A stretch of DNA of 64,000 nucleotides from Caulobacter sp. (lineage in GTDB: Bacteria; Pseudomonadota; Alphaproteobacteria; Caulobacterales; Caulobacteraceae): assembly GCF_017744445.1 (NCBI RefSeq), contig NZ_JAGIBH010000008.1:151881-215880 (forward strand), in the 5' to 3' direction. Below, one piece after another: positions 34,385 to 44,426 of this stretch; position 1 is the first letter of the stretch, and each line of letters begins with the position of its first letter. The notes under the pieces are model-generated. The model was not told the origin of the DNA. It saw nothing but the letters and a program-made list of their open reading frames with translations, and ran no database searches. Position numbers and translations under genes: made by a program.

Positions 34385-36291
34385 TGGCGCACCAGTCCGC
34401 CCTGATCGCCGAAGACATCGAAGCCTACCTGCACCAGCACCAGCACAAGTCGCTGCTGCGCTTCATCACCTGCGGCAGCGTCGACGATGGCAAGTCCACC
34501 CTGATCGGTCGCCTGCTGTACGACAGCAAGATGATCTTCGAGGACCAGCTGGCGGCCCTCGAAGCCGACAGCAAGAAGGTCGGCACCCAGGGCGGCGCGA
34601 TCGACTTTGCTTTGCTGGTCGACGGCCTGGCCGCCGAGCGCGAGCAAGGCATCACCATCGACGTCGCCTACCGCTTCTTCTCGACCGAAAAGCGCAAGTT
34701 CATCGTCGCCGACACCCCCGGCCACGAGCAGTATACGCGCAACATGGTCACCGGCGCCTCGACCGCCGACGCGGCCGTGATCCTGATCGACGCGCGCAAG
34801 GGCGTGCTGACCCAGACCCGCCGCCATAGCTATCTCGTCTCGCTGCTGGGTATCCGCAACGTGGTGCTGGCGGTGAACAAGATGGATCTGGTCGGCTGGG
34901 ACCAAGCGGTCTTCGACGCCATAGTCGCCGACTACCGCGCCTTCGCCGAGCAGATCGGTCTCAAGGTCTTCACCCCGATCCCGATCTCGGGCCTGGGCGG
35001 CGACAACATGGCCGCGCGCAGCGAGCATACGCCGTGGTTCGACGGCCCGATCCTGATGGACTGGCTGGAAGGCGTCGAGGTCGAGGACGACCTGCAGGCC
35101 AAGCCGTTCCGCATGCCGGTGCAATGGGTCAACCGCCCCAACCTGGACTTCCGGGGCTTCTCGGGCCTGGTCGCCTCGGGGACCATCAAGCCGGGCGACC
35201 GCATCCGCGCCCTGCCCTCGGGCCGAGAGAGCCGCGTGGCCCGCATCGTCACCCTGCCGGGCGATCTGGACCAGGCCGTCGCCGGCCAGTCGGTGACCCT
35301 GACCCTGGAAGACGAGATCGACATCTCGCGCGGCGACGTCATCGCCTCGGCCGACGCGCCCGCCCCGGTGGCCAACCAGTTCGAGGCCACGCTCGTCTGG
35401 ATGGACGACGAGCCCCTGCCCCCGGGCCGCACCTATCTCTTGAAGCTGGGCGCCCGCACCGTCAGCGCCAGCGTCACCGACATCAAGCACCGGGTGAACG
35501 TCAACACGCTGGAGCATACGGCCGCCAAGCGCCTGGAGCTGAACGAGATCGGGGTCTGCAACCTCTCGCTCGACCAGGCCATCCCGTTCGAGCCCTATGC
35601 CGACAACCGCCAGATGGGCGGTTTCATCCTGGTCGACCGCCTGTCCAACCGCACGGTCGGCGCGGGTATGATCAACTTCGCCCTGCGCCGGGCCGACAAC
35701 ATCCACTGGCAGCACACCGACGTGACGAAGACGTCGCGTTCGGCGCTGAAGAGCCAGCGCGGCCAGGTCGTCTGGCTGACGGGCCTGTCGGGCGCGGGCA
35801 AGTCGACCATCGCCAACCTGGTCGAAAAGCGCCTGCACGCCTTGGGTCGCCACACCTACCTGCTGGACGGCGACAATGTCCGCCACGGCCTCAACAAGGA
35901 CCTCGGCTTCACCGAGGAAGACCGCGTCGAGAATATCCGCCGGGTGGCCGAGGTCGCCAAGCTGATGGTCGACGCCGGCCTGATCGTGCTGACCGCCTTC
36001 ATCTCGCCGTTCCGGGCCGAGCGCCAGCTGGCCCGCGACCTGCTGGGCGAAGGCGAGTTCATCGAGGTCTTCGTCGACACCCCCTTGGCCGTGGCCGAGG
36101 CCCGCGACGTGAAAGGCCTCTACAAAAAGGCCCGCTCGGGTCAGCTGAAGAACTTCACCGGGGTCGACAGCCCGTATGAAGCGCCGGAGGCTCCCGAGCT
36201 GCGGATCGACACGACCTCGATCGATCCCGTGGAAGCGGCCGAGAAGATCGTCGCCTGGCTGGAAGGCCAGGAGATCGACTACACGATCTAG
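34384..36291 (+). CDS. cysNC: Fused sulfate adenylyltransferase subunit 1 / APS kinase
   Basis: A 635-residue bifunctional protein. The N-terminal GTPase (CysN, about 1-430) shows G1 [16 protein letters not shown]3 [12 protein letters not shown] and G4 NKMDL. The C-terminal APS kinase (CysC, about 450-635) shows the P-loop [20 protein letters not shown] and the motif [20 protein letters not shown]. Together with CysD it converts sulfate to PAPS for assimilation or sulfation. Fusion of CysN and CysC is common in Alphaproteobacteria. A palindromic repeat follows the stop. Confidence 0.96.
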   Translation: MAHQSALIAEDIEAYLHQHQHKSLLRFITCGSVDDGKSTLIGRLLYDSKMIFEDQLAALEADSKKVGTQGGAIDFALLVDGLAAEREQGITIDVAYRFFSTEKRKFIVADTPGHEQYTRNMVTGASTADAAVILIDARKGVLTQTRRHSYLVSLLGIRNVVLAVNKMDLVGWDQAVFDAIVADYRAFAEQIGLKVFTPIPISGLGGDNMAARSEHTPWFDGPILMDWLEGVEVEDDLQAKPFRMPVQWVNRPNLDFRGFSGLVASGTIKPGDRIRALPSGRESRVARIVTLPGDLDQAVAGQSVTLTLEDEIDISRGDVIASADAPAPVANQFEATLVWMDDEPLPPGRTYLLKLGARTVSASVTDIKHRVNVNTLEHTAAKRLELNEIGVCNLSLDQAIPFEPYADNRQMGGFILVDRLSNRTVGAGMINFALRRADNIHWQHTDVTKTSRSALKSQRGQVVWLTGLSGAGKSTIANLVEKRLHALGRHTYLLDGDNVRHGLNKDLGFTEEDRVENIRRVAEVAKLMVDAGLIVLTAFISPFRAERQLARDLLGEGEFIEVFVDTPLAVAEARDVKGLYKKARSGQLKNFTGVDSPYEAPEAPELRIDTTSIDPVEAAEKIVAWLEGQEIDYTI

Positions 36292-36304
36292 CCCCCATCT
36301 CCGT

Positions 36305-36399
36305 TCATCCCCGCGAAAGCGGGGACCCAAGCGGCGCTCGTCATTCATGCGGCGCTTGAGCTTGAACATCAGCTTGGGTCCCCGCTTTCGCGGGGATGA
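36305..36399. repeat. Palindromic repeat, CCCGCGAAAGCGGGG family (copy 2)
   Basis: TCATCCCCGCGAAAGCGGGG (36305-36324), followed by ACCCAAGC, is repeated in inverse at the right end as GCTTGGGT followed by CCCCGCTTTCGCGGGGATGA (36380-36399). It starts just after the cysNC stop. The coding region of the convergent MFS gene ends inside its right arm. Confidence 0.88.
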
Positions 36400-37634
36400 G
36401 CGGTGTTTGGGTGGCGGGCCTGAGTGACCTGAGGCCGAGCGTTCCGCGCCAATAAAATCGCGCCGCCAAGACCCAACAGGGCCATGAAAGCGACAGCCAG
36501 GTAGCCCTTCGCGCCCAGGGCGTCGAACAGCGGCCCGGACGCCAAGGTCGCGATCCCGAGCGTGAAGCCCGACGACAGCGCCGAGTTGATCGCCTGGGCC
36601 GGTGACGCGGCGGCCGGCGGAGCCAGCTTCTCGATCAGCCGCAGCGAGGCCAGGAAGCTGGCGGCGAATGTCATCGCGTGCAGCATCTGCAACGGGAACA
36701 ACGCCCACAGCGGCGGCTCGAAGGCGTAGCAGGTCCAGCGCAGAACGGCGGCGCTCGCGCCCAGGATCAGGAACCGCTCAGGGCCCCAACGGCGGCGCAG
36801 CGGCTCCAGGAACCACATGAAGCCGACCTCGGCCGCGACGCCCACGCCCCACAGGATGCCGATCATCGGCTCGCTGATCCCCTGCTTGCGCCAGAGGATG
36901 GCTGAGAAGCCGTAGTAGAAGGCGTGCGCGCCCTGGATAAGGCCGGCCGTGACCACCGCCAGCACGAAGGTGCGGTTGGACAGCAGGTCGCTCAGTCCCT
37001 TCCAGCGTTCCGACCGGTCGGGCTTGGCGCCCTCGGCATGGACCCGCTCGGGCGGCACGGCCAGGGCGGCGGCGACCGCGCCGATGAAGCAGGCCGCCGC
37101 GATCCAGATGGCGATGATCGTCGGCGCGGCGAAGGTCAGGATCGCGCCCATGGCCAGGTTGGCGGCGATGAAGGCGCTGGAGCCCGTGCCACGCGGAATG
37201 CCGTAGTTGAAGTTCTCCAGCCGCGCCCGACGCAGGGTGATCACGTCGATCAGCGGCGAGACGGTCGACAGCAACGTCTGGCCGATGAACCAGGCCAGGA
37301 TGAACCACCAAAGGTTCGGCGCGGCCAGCAGGCCCGCATAACCCAGCCCCGCCCCGACCAGCAGCAGGATCATCGGCGTGCGCCGCAGGGTGAAGCCGTC
37401 GGCCCACACGGCCAGCGAGGCGCCGGTGAAGGGCTTCAGCAGCAGCGGCACGGCCAGGATCAGGCCGATCTCACCACCGCTCATGCCGCGCGAGCGCAGA
37501 TAGGTGCCAATATACGGCAGGCTGACGCCCGAACTCAGATAGATCGCGGCGTAGAACAGGCAGAGACGGACAAGCGTCGGGAGGCTCTCTTTCGGAAGAG
37601 TGGGCTCCTTCGTGCTGTCCGCCCCCGCGGTCAT
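36369..37634 (-). CDS. MFS transporter (MFS_1-like / HcaT-type)
   Basis: A 421-residue permease with about 12 membrane segments. The N-terminal pattern (FYAAIYLSSGVSLPYIGTYL, GMSGGEIGLILAVPLLLKPF) is that of the 3-phenylpropionate/nucleoside-type MFS_1-like family, and the cargo is unknown. The start lies 1 bp past the metG stop, so metG and this gene form one transcript. The last residues (RHPNTAHPRESGDPS) are encoded by a palindromic intergenic repeat, suggesting that the repeat replaced or extended the original C-terminus. Confidence 0.88.
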   Translation of the reverse strand: MTAGADSTKEPTLPKESLPTLVRLCLFYAAIYLSSGVSLPYIGTYLRSRGMSGGEIGLILAVPLLLKPFTGASLAVWADGFTLRRTPMILLLVGAGLGYAGLLAAPNLWWFILAWFIGQTLLSTVSPLIDVITLRRARLENFNYGIPRGTGSSAFIAANLAMGAILTFAAPTIIAIWIAAACFIGAVAAALAVPPERVHAEGAKPDRSERWKGLSDLLSNRTFVLAVVTAGLIQGAHAFYYGFSAILWRKQGISEPMIGILWGVGVAAEVGFMWFLEPLRRRWGPERFLILGASAAVLRWTCYAFEPPLWALFPLQMLHAMTFAASFLASLRLIEKLAPPAAASPAQAINSALSSGFTLGIATLASGPLFDALGAKGYLAVAFMALLGLGGAILLARNARPQVTQARHPNTAHPRESGDPS

Positions 37635-37635
37635 T

Positions 37636-39345
37636 TTACTCCGCGCCGCCGAAGCGGGCGGACCATTCGGCGATCTGGTCTTCCTCGATCTTCTTGAACA
37701 GGACGTCCGGCACGGTCACCTTCGTGCCGACCGCCAGCTTGTCCAGCTCGGCCTTGGCGTCGTTCGACGGCCACTGGGCCGGGTAGTCCAGGCCGAACGC
37801 CCCGCCGATCGTCTCGGCCGCGAACGGGATGAACGGGGCCGAGATCTTGGCGTACAGCGCCACCAGGTTCAGCGCCGTGCGGACGATGACGGCGGCGCGG
37901 TCGCGATCGGTCTTGATCGCGGTCCACGGCGCGGCCTCCTGCAGGTACTCGTTGCCGACCACCCACAGGGCCCGCAGCGCCTGGGCGCTCTTGCGGATCT
38001 CGATGGCGTCCATCTGTTCGGCCAGATCGGCCAGGCGCGCCGAGACATCGGCGAACAGCTTCTCTTCCAGCGGGCCAGGCTCGCCGCCCTCGGGCACCAC
38101 GCCCTCGAACTTGCTCTCGTTGAACTTCAGGATGCGGTTGACGAAGTTGCCCAGCACGTCGGCCAGGTCGCGGTTCACGGCGCTGGCGAACTGCTCCCAG
38201 GTGAAGGCGGTGTCCGAGCCTTCCGGCGAGTTGGCCGTCAGGTACCAGCGCCACAGGTCGGGTGGCAGGATCTCCAGGGCCGCGTCCATGAACACGCCGC
38301 GCTTGTTCGAGGTCGAGAACTTGCCGCCGTACCAGTTCAGCCAGTTGAAGGCCTTGAGCATGTCGACGCTCTTCCACGGCTCTTCCGAGCCGAGGATGGT
38401 GGCCGGGAAGCTGACCGTGTGGAACGCCACATTGTCCTTGCCCATGAACTGGACGTAGCGAACGTCCTCCGCGCCCGCGTCGGTGCGCCACCAGCGCTTC
38501 CAGTCGCGGTCGGGCGAGCCCTCGGCCCACTCCTGCGTGGCGGCGATATATTCGATGGGCGCGTCGAACCAGACGTAGAAGACCTTGTCCTCGAAGCCCG
38601 CACGCGGCACGCCGTCCTTGGCCACCGGGATGCCCCAGTTGAGGTCACGGGTGATGCCGCGATCGATCAGGCCCTCGTCCAGGTGCTTGTAGGCGATCGA
38701 GCGGGCCAGCTGCGGCCAGTCGCCGTGGCTGTCGACCCAGGCGCGGATCTTGTCCTGCATCTTGGTCTGCAGCAGGTACAGGTGGCGGGTGTCGCGCACC
38801 TCGATGTTCCGCGAGCCCGAGATCACCGAGTACGGATCCTTCAGGTCGGTCGGGTCCAGCAGGTTGCCGCAGTTGTCGCACTGGTCGCCGCGCGCCTTCT
38901 CGAAGCCGCAGTGCGGGCAGGTCCCTTCGACATAGCGGTCGGGCAGGAAGCGCTTGTCGTCGACCGAATAGACCATCTGGTCGACGCGTTCCTCGATCAG
39001 GCCGTGGTCTTCCAGGGCCTGGCAGAAATGCTGGGTCAGCCGGTGGTTCTGCGGCGAGGACGAGCGGCCGAAGTGGTCCCACGACAGGCCGAACGCGCGG
39101 CCCACGTCGTGCTGCAGCACATGCTGTTCGGCGCAGTAGGTGGCGACGTCCTGGCCGGCGGCGCTGGCGGCGAGCTCAGCCGGCGTGCCGTGCTCGTCTG
39201 TGGCGCAGATGTACAGCGTCTCGTGCCCCTGGGCCCGCTTGAAGCGCGCATAGACGTCCGCCGGCAGCATCGACCCCGCCAGGTTGCCCAGGTGCTTGAT
39301 GCCGTTGATGTACGGCAGGGCCGAGGTGATCAGGATGCGAGCCAT
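37636..39345 (-). CDS. metG: Methionyl-tRNA synthetase
   Basis: A 569-residue class I aminoacyl-tRNA synthetase. The HIGH-type motif appears as [15 protein letters not shown] (about 10-24). The zinc knuckle is [18 protein letters not shown] (two CxxC pairs, about 143-160). The KMSKS-type loop reads [11 protein letters not shown]. The anticodon-binding helical domain fills the C-terminal 170 residues. There is no C-terminal tRNA-binding (EMAP-like) appendix. It heads a two-gene unit with the MFS transporter. Confidence 0.96.
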   Translation of the reverse strand: MARILITSALPYINGIKHLGNLAGSMLPADVYARFKRAQGHETLYICATDEHGTPAELAASAAGQDVATYCAEQHVLQHDVGRAFGLSWDHFGRSSSPQNHRLTQHFCQALEDHGLIEERVDQMVYSVDDKRFLPDRYVEGTCPHCGFEKARGDQCDNCGNLLDPTDLKDPYSVISGSRNIEVRDTRHLYLLQTKMQDKIRAWVDSHGDWPQLARSIAYKHLDEGLIDRGITRDLNWGIPVAKDGVPRAGFEDKVFYVWFDAPIEYIAATQEWAEGSPDRDWKRWWRTDAGAEDVRYVQFMGKDNVAFHTVSFPATILGSEEPWKSVDMLKAFNWLNWYGGKFSTSNKRGVFMDAALEILPPDLWRWYLTANSPEGSDTAFTWEQFASAVNRDLADVLGNFVNRILKFNESKFEGVVPEGGEPGPLEEKLFADVSARLADLAEQMDAIEIRKSAQALRALWVVGNEYLQEAAPWTAIKTDRDRAAVIVRTALNLVALYAKISAPFIPFAAETIGGAFGLDYPAQWPSNDAKAELDKLAVGTKVTVPDVLFKKIEEDQIAEWSARFGGAE

Positions 39346-39438
39346 GCGGGCGCGGCCTTTCGGGGAGTCACGGGAGGTGTAGAAGCGTCCGCATATAGAA
39401 GGGTCGGGCCGGAAGGGAAAGGTTTGGGTGGCTTGCTG

Positions 39439-39556
39439 ACTTGCCCCCTCCGCGCTGACGCGCTCCTCCCCCGGAGGGGGAAGAAGGATCGGCGCGCACC
39501 TTCCGCCCCCTCCGGGGGCGGACGACCTCGCGGAGCGAGGTCAGGTGGGGGCAAGT
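39439..39556. repeat. Palindromic repeat, ACTTGCCCCC family (copy 1, L-R order)
   Basis: The left arm starts ACTTGCCCCCTCCGCGCT and contains CTCCTCCCCCGGAGGGGGAA. The right arm starts CCTTCCGCCCCCTCCGGGGG and ends TCAGGTGGGGGCAAGT. The right arm is a diverged reverse complement of the left. At 45704-45830 the same two arms occur in the opposite order. Confidence 0.85.
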
Positions 39557-39603
39557 GAGATCAGCTTCACGCGGCGTGACCGCTGAAGACATGTGGGGAG
39601 GCG

Positions 39604-39790
39604 ACGGAGCGGCCGGGCGAACCCGGAGACCGTAGGGTTTGTTTTGCGTTTCGGCTCGTCGTCCGCTCCGCCAGGCTGTTGTTTCCATCAGGACGGCGGG
39701 CGTGAGCATTGTCTGCTCGGGCCTCCGTTCCCCGCGGACGGGCGTGGACCCACTGGATCGGCTCTACCGGCTCCAGCCCGACGATCCACG
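39604..39790. other. Possible structured RNA region
   Basis: Nested stems are visible: CGGAGCGG (39605-39612) with CCGCTCCG (39663-39670) enclosing CCGGG-cgaa-CCCGG (39613-39626), then GAGCA-ttgtc-TGCTC. Further on, TGGATCG (39754-39760) pairs with CGATCCA (39782-39788). I do not recognise it as RNase P, tmRNA, SRP or 6S RNA. It could equally be a relic of a dispersed element. Confidence 0.25.
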
Positions 39791-40037
39791 ATAGGCGGTT
39801 TTCACGATCACCGCCCTGTCGCTCCGCTCACATCCGTGGATGAAGCGGCCCCGCTCAGCCTATCCCCGCCGCCGTCTTGGGCCGGATCCAAACGCCCTCC
39901 CCCGCGACGGGGATGGCTATGATTGTGGGGGGGATTTTGGCGCGGATCATTCAGGGGCGTGTAAAATCGACAAGCGTTTGATTTCGCTGCATTCGATCTC
40001 GCGAATTCCGAGGATAGAGCCCGCTCAATCCCCGTGA

Positions 40038-40207
40038 CCGGCTCCCTCTCCCATAGGGAGAGGGTTGGGGTGAGGGGTTACAAGGTTAGCCGGCGTGCCG
40101 GCACAGCGCCCGCAACAGCGCCAAGATCGTCCACGGGCTTCGCCTAACCACCACCCTCCCACCGCTACGCGGCGGGCCCCTCCCTCTCTCAAAGAGAGAG
40201 GGGTTCA
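40038..40207. repeat. Palindromic intergenic repeat, CTCTCCCATAGGGAGAG family (copy 2)
   Basis: The left arm has CTCCCTCTCCCATAGGGAGA and then GGGTTGGGGTGAGGGGTTA. The right arm has TAACCACCACCCTCCCACC and then GGGCCCCTCCCTCTCTCAAAG followed by AGAGAGGGGTT (given in pieces). It has the same design as the element at 15607-15788 and also lies at a gene 3' end, next to the pccB stop. Confidence 0.8.
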
Positions 40208-40242
40208 GGTAGATCTCCCCCGCATCGCGGGGAGCATCTTTC

Positions 40243-41775
40243 CTACAGCGGAATATTGTCGTGCTTCTTCCAGGGGTTGGACAGTTCCTTCCCCTTCAGG
40301 CTCTTCAGCCCCCGCACGATCCGCCGCCGCGTGCCGTGCGGCATGATCACGTCGTCCACATAGCCCCGCTGGGCCGCCACGAACGGATTGGCGAAGCGGT
40401 CCTTGTATTCGGCCTCGCGCACCGCCAGGGCCTCGGGGTCCTTGGCTTCCTGGCGGAAGATGATCTCGACCGCGCCCTTGGCGCCCATCACCGCGATCTC
40501 GGCGGTCGGCCAGGCGTAGTTCAAATCGCCTCGCAGGTGCTTGGAGCTCATCACGTCATAGGCGCCGCCATAGGCCTTGCGGGTGATGACCGTGATCTTC
40601 GGCACCGTGGCCTCGGCATAGGCGAACAGGAGCTTAGCGCCGTGCTTGATCAGGCCGCCGTACTCCTGCTTGGTCCCCGGCATGAAGCCCGGGACGTCAA
40701 CGAGCGTGATGATCGGGATGTTGAAGGCGTCGCAGAAGCGCACGAAGCGGGCCGCCTTGCGCGAGCTGTCGATGTCCAGCACCCCGGCCAGCACCTGCGG
40801 CTGGTTGGCGACGATGCCGACGGTCTCGCCGTCCATGCGGGCGAAACCGCAGACGATGTTCTTGGCCCACTCGCTGCTGATCTCGAAGAAGTCGGCCTCG
40901 TCGACCATCTTCAGGATCAGTTCCTTGATGTCGTAGGGCTTGGTCGGATCGGCCGGGACCAGGGTGTCCAGGCTCATCTCCTCGCGATAGGGCTCGTCGA
41001 AGCTCTCGCGCTCCGGCGCCGGCTCGCGATTGGACGAGGGCAGGAAGTCGACCAGGCGACGCACCTGGGTCAGGGCCTCCAGGTCGTTCTCGAACGCGCC
41101 TTCAGCGACACCTGACTTGGCGGCGTGGACGCGGGCTCCGCCCAGCTCTTCGGCGGTGACGACCTCGTTGGTGACGGTCTTCACGACGTCCGGGCCGGTC
41201 ACGAACATGTAGCTCGTGTCCTTGACCATGAAGATGAAGTCGGTGATCGCCGGCGAATAGACGTCACCGCCGGCGCAGGGGCCCATGATCACGCTGATCT
41301 GCGGGATGACGCCGCTGGCCAGGGTGTTCTCGAGGAAGATGTCGGCATAGCCAGCCAAGCTGTCGACACCCTCCTGGATGCGGGCGCCGCCGGCGTCGAA
41401 CAGGCCGATGATCGGCGCGCCGACCTTCATGGCTTGGCGCTGGACCTTGATGATCTTCTGGGCATGGGCGTTCGACAGGCTGCCGCCGAACACCGTGAAG
41501 TCCTTCGAGAACAGATAGACGACCTTGCCGTTGATCGTGCCCCAGCCGGTGACGACGCCGTCGCCGGGGATCTTCTGGTTTTCCATGCCGAAGTCGGCGC
41601 AGCGGTGCTCGACGAACATGTCGAACTCCTCGAACGAACCTTCGTCCAGCAGCAGGTCGATACGCTCGCGGGCGGTCAGCTTGCCCTTGGCGTGCTGGGC
41701 TTCGACGCGCTTGGCGCCGCCGCCGGCCTTGGCCTGCTCGCGACGACGGTCGAGTTCCTCGAGAATGTGCTGCAC
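40243..41775 (-). CDS. pccB: Acyl-CoA (propionyl-CoA) carboxylase beta subunit
   Basis: A 510-residue carboxyltransferase that moves CO2 from carboxybiotin to an acyl-CoA, most likely propionyl-CoA. Family blocks are [20 protein letters not shown] (about 30-49), [60 protein letters not shown] and [15 protein letters not shown], which form the two oxyanion holes. The start is GTG with GGGGAG upstream. The biotinylated alpha subunit is not in the window. Confidence 0.92.
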   Translation of the reverse strand: MQHILEELDRRREQAKAGGGAKRVEAQHAKGKLTARERIDLLLDEGSFEEFDMFVEHRCADFGMENQKIPGDGVVTGWGTINGKVVYLFSKDFTVFGGSLSNAHAQKIIKVQRQAMKVGAPIIGLFDAGGARIQEGVDSLAGYADIFLENTLASGVIPQISVIMGPCAGGDVYSPAITDFIFMVKDTSYMFVTGPDVVKTVTNEVVTAEELGGARVHAAKSGVAEGAFENDLEALTQVRRLVDFLPSSNREPAPERESFDEPYREEMSLDTLVPADPTKPYDIKELILKMVDEADFFEISSEWAKNIVCGFARMDGETVGIVANQPQVLAGVLDIDSSRKAARFVRFCDAFNIPIITLVDVPGFMPGTKQEYGGLIKHGAKLLFAYAEATVPKITVITRKAYGGAYDVMSSKHLRGDLNYAWPTAEIAVMGAKGAVEIIFRQEAKDPEALAVREAEYKDRFANPFVAAQRGYVDDVIMPHGTRRRIVRGLKSLKGKELSNPWKKHDNIPL

Positions 41776-41894
41776 GCGCGTACTCCCCTGCCCGGATAGT
41801 TATGCTGGCGGTTCGCCCACCTTAGGCAGCCAGCCCTAGCGACGCCAGAAGGCGCAGGCAAGGCGGACCTTGCGGCAGCGCAGCACGGGGCAGA

Positions 41895-42224
41895 TTAGTT
41901 CGCGCGCGGTCCGAACAGGATGATCCCTGCCCCGATCAAGCAAAGGGCGCCGCCGATCAAGTCCCAGCGGTCCGGCCGGGCGTTCTCCACGAGGCGCATC
42001 CAGGCGATCGAGGCGATGATGTAGATGCCACCATAGGCCGCGTAGGCCCGGCCGGCGACGCTGGCGTCGATCCGGGTCAGCAGAAGGGCGAAGGCGATCA
42101 GCGACAGCGTCCCCGTCCCGGCCCACATCGGGCTTTTGCCCAGACGCAGCCAGGCCCAGAAGGCGAAGCATCCGCCGATCTCGGCCAGCGCCGCCAGGGC
42201 GTAGACGGCGGCGGTCTTCAGCAT
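41895..42224 (-). CDS. YnfA family (UPF0060) membrane protein
   Basis: A 109-residue protein with four membrane segments, the size of the YnfA/UPF0060 family. Recognisable parts are [20 protein letters not shown] (8-27), [20 protein letters not shown] (58-77) and a final [20 protein letters not shown]. The family is related to small multidrug resistance exporters, but its function is uncertain. The start overlaps the ATP12-type gene stop by one base, so the two are co-transcribed. Confidence 0.9.
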   Translation of the reverse strand: MLKTAAVYALAALAEIGGCFAFWAWLRLGKSPMWAGTGTLSLIAFALLLTRIDASVAGRAYAAYGGIYIIASIAWMRLVENARPDRWDLIGGALCLIGAGIILFGPRAN

Positions 42225-42958
42225 CAGCGCAGCGCCGCGAACCAGCGGTCGATCATCTCGGCCTCGACGGCCAGGGCCTCTGCGCGGGCGGCGGCCTCCT
42301 CGTCCTGGCCCCACTGCTCGGCCTGGAAGACCTCCTCGAGACGCGACAGGTCCAGCGCCCGGCGGCCGGTCAGGCGGCCGGCGCGCACGGCCAGGGCCAG
42401 TACGGTCGAGCCGAACAGGCCCGAGGCAAAGGCCACGCCCGCCAGCGCGAAGTCGTCCAGGGTCAGGGCCAGGGCCTCGACGGCGGCCAGGGTGGCCGGC
42501 GGCTGCGGCTGGTGGATGATCCCGGCCACCGGCGTGAAGACGAAGCCAAACTCGGCCTTGGCCCAGTCCAGGATCGCGCCCCACTCGCGGTCCTGACGCT
42601 CGACCAGGGGCGTGGGGTGCTCGGCGCGGTAGCACAGGTGGTCGGAGGCGGCGTAGGCGGTGATCTCGCGGGCCACCTCGGCGCGGGTCTCGCTGATGCG
42701 GTCGATGGCCGTGAAGGCCAGGCGCGTGGCCGGCATCAGGCTGTTGTCGATATATTCGACCTGGGCTTCCCACTCCGCGGCGATCGCGTCGGCGAGGAGC
42801 TTGGTCGGCGCGACCAGCGGCTTTTTGGCCGGCGACTTGGGCGTGCGGCCGTCCAGCTGGATCGCGAAGCCGCCCTCCACCGGGGCCGCGGCGGCGGCCT
42901 TGTAGAAGCGCTTGGGTTTCAGCAGCAGCTCGGACTTGTCGGACACGGGAAATCTCAT
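42224..42958 (-). CDS. ATP12-type F1 ATPase assembly chaperone
   Basis: A 244-residue protein of the ATP12 family, which assists assembly of the F1 alpha subunit in mitochondria and occurs widely in Alphaproteobacteria. The family start is seen as [20 protein letters not shown] and [20 protein letters not shown] (about 17-56), followed by [20 protein letters not shown]. The ATG at 42958 gives the usual N-terminus ([14 protein letters not shown]). YnfA follows with a 1-bp overlap. Confidence 0.9.
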   Translation of the reverse strand: MRFPVSDKSELLLKPKRFYKAAAAAPVEGGFAIQLDGRTPKSPAKKPLVAPTKLLADAIAAEWEAQVEYIDNSLMPATRLAFTAIDRISETRAEVAREITAYAASDHLCYRAEHPTPLVERQDREWGAILDWAKAEFGFVFTPVAGIIHQPQPPATLAAVEALALTLDDFALAGVAFASGLFGSTVLALAVRAGRLTGRRALDLSRLEEVFQAEQWGQDEEAAARAEALAVEAEMIDRWFAALR

Positions 42959-43040
42959 TTTTCGGGCCGCTCGCGACGGAACGGCAAAAGTCCCGCGTTG
43001 AATGAGCAAGATCGCGTGTCAGCGCAAGGGAGAGCGCCGC

Positions 43041-44426
43041 TTGAGCTTACCGTCCAAGGACATGATGGCCGCCATCGCCGTCACCCGCTTTGGCCTAGGC
43101 GCCCGCCCCGGCGAGATCGAGGCGGCCAAGGCCGACCCGCAAGGCTTCCTGACCGCTCAGATCCGCCGCGACGGCGCCGACATCCCTCAGGGCGACGGCG
43201 AGAGCGCCTCGGCCCGCTTCGAGCAGATGCGCGACTATCAGCAACAGAAGAAGATGGAGCGCCAGCGCAAGGACGGCGAGGCGTCGGCCAACATGCCGGT
43301 CGCCAAGGACGCCCGACGCGATCTACGCGACAAGGTCAATGACGACTTCCTGGCCCGCGCCCAGCTGGGCGCCAGCACCCCGGCCAGCTTCCGCGAGCGC
43401 TGGGCGCTGTTCTGGGCCAACCACTTCACGGTCTCGTCGACCAAGCAGATCACCTCGGTGCTGATCGGCCCGTTCGAGCGCGAGGCGATCCGGCCCTACG
43501 CCTTCAACAGCTTCGAGAACCTGCTCACGGCGTCCTCGACCCATCCGGCCATGCTGACCTATCTGGACCAGGCCCAGTCGATCGGTCCGAACAGCCGCGC
43601 CGCCGGACGCCGGGGCGGCAAGGCGGGCCTGAACGAGAACCTGGCCCGCGAGATCCTGGAGCTGCACACGGTCGGTGTCGACGCCGGCTACAAGCAGGCC
43701 GACGTCACCGAGTTCGCCCGCGCCCTGACGGGCTTCTCGGTCGGCCGCGACAACGAGGACCGCGCCGGCCAGTTCGTGTTCCGCGAAAACGCCCACGAGC
43801 CCGGCGCCCGCACGATCCTGGCCCGCCACTACGGCCAGGCCGACATCAAGCAGGGCCTGGCGGTGCTGAAGGACCTGTCCGCCGATCCGCGCACCGCTCG
43901 CCATGTCTGCGGCAAGATCGCTCGCCACTTCGTCTCCGACACACCGCCCAAGTCGCTGACCGACCGGCTGGAGCGGCGCTGGATGGACACCGGCGGCGAC
44001 CTGGCGGCCGTCGCCAAGGCCCTGGTCGAGAGCCCCGAGGCGTGGGACCCGACGCCGACCAAGTTCAAGACGCCCTACGAATACACCCTGTCGACCTGGC
44101 GGCTGATCGGGGCCCAGCCGTCGGCGATCGAGCGCCTGGCGCCGATCCTGACGGGCCTGGGCCAGAAGCCCTTCTCGGCCCCCTCCCCCAAGGGCTGGGC
44201 CGAAGACGCCCAGACCTGGGCCTCGCCCGACGGCCTGATCAAGCGGATGCAGTGGGCGCAGGGCTTCGCCGCCGTCGTCGCCGACCGCACCGATCCCAAC
44301 GCCCTGGCCATCTCCGCCCTGGGCGATCGCCTGACCCCGCCCGTCGCCAAGGCCGTGTCGCGGGCCGAGACCCGCCGCGAAGCCTTCGCCCTTCTCGTGA
44401 TGAGCCCGGAGTTCCAACGCCGATGA
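43041..44426 (+). CDS. DUF1800 domain protein
   Basis: A 461-residue DUF1800 protein of unknown biochemical function. Typical pieces are [20 protein letters not shown] near the N-terminus, [34 protein letters not shown] and [17 protein letters not shown] at 43041 is preferred because AAGGGAGAG lies 6 bp upstream; ATGs at 43002 and 43062 are alternatives with poorer sites. The stop overlaps the DUF1501 start by 4 bp (ATGA), matching the common genomic pairing of these two families. Confidence 0.85.
   Translation: MSLPSKDMMAAIAVTRFGLGARPGEIEAAKADPQGFLTAQIRRDGADIPQGDGESASARFEQMRDYQQQKKMERQRKDGEASANMPVAKDARRDLRDKVNDDFLARAQLGASTPASFRERWALFWANHFTVSSTKQITSVLIGPFEREAIRPYAFNSFENLLTASSTHPAMLTYLDQAQSIGPNSRAAGRRGGKAGLNENLAREILELHTVGVDAGYKQADVTEFARALTGFSVGRDNEDRAGQFVFRENAHEPGARTILARHYGQADIKQGLAVLKDLSADPRTARHVCGKIARHFVSDTPPKSLTDRLERRWMDTGGDLAAVAKALVESPEAWDPTPTKFKTPYEYTLSTWRLIGAQPSAIERLAPILTGLGQKPFSAPSPKGWAEDAQTWASPDGLIKRMQWAQGFAAVVADRTDPNALAISALGDRLTPPVAKAVSRAETRREAFALLVMSPEFQRR

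Larger units (their letters stand above)
39346..40242. other. 897-bp gap between metG and pccB: repeats and a foldable segment
   Basis: I see no convincing protein gene here. It contains palindromic repeats of two families (39439-39556 and 40038-40207). Between them is a non-repetitive 260-bp segment (39590-39850) with several nested stems. A 110-codon open frame crosses that segment, but it lacks a ribosome-binding site and family resemblance. Confidence 0.6.
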
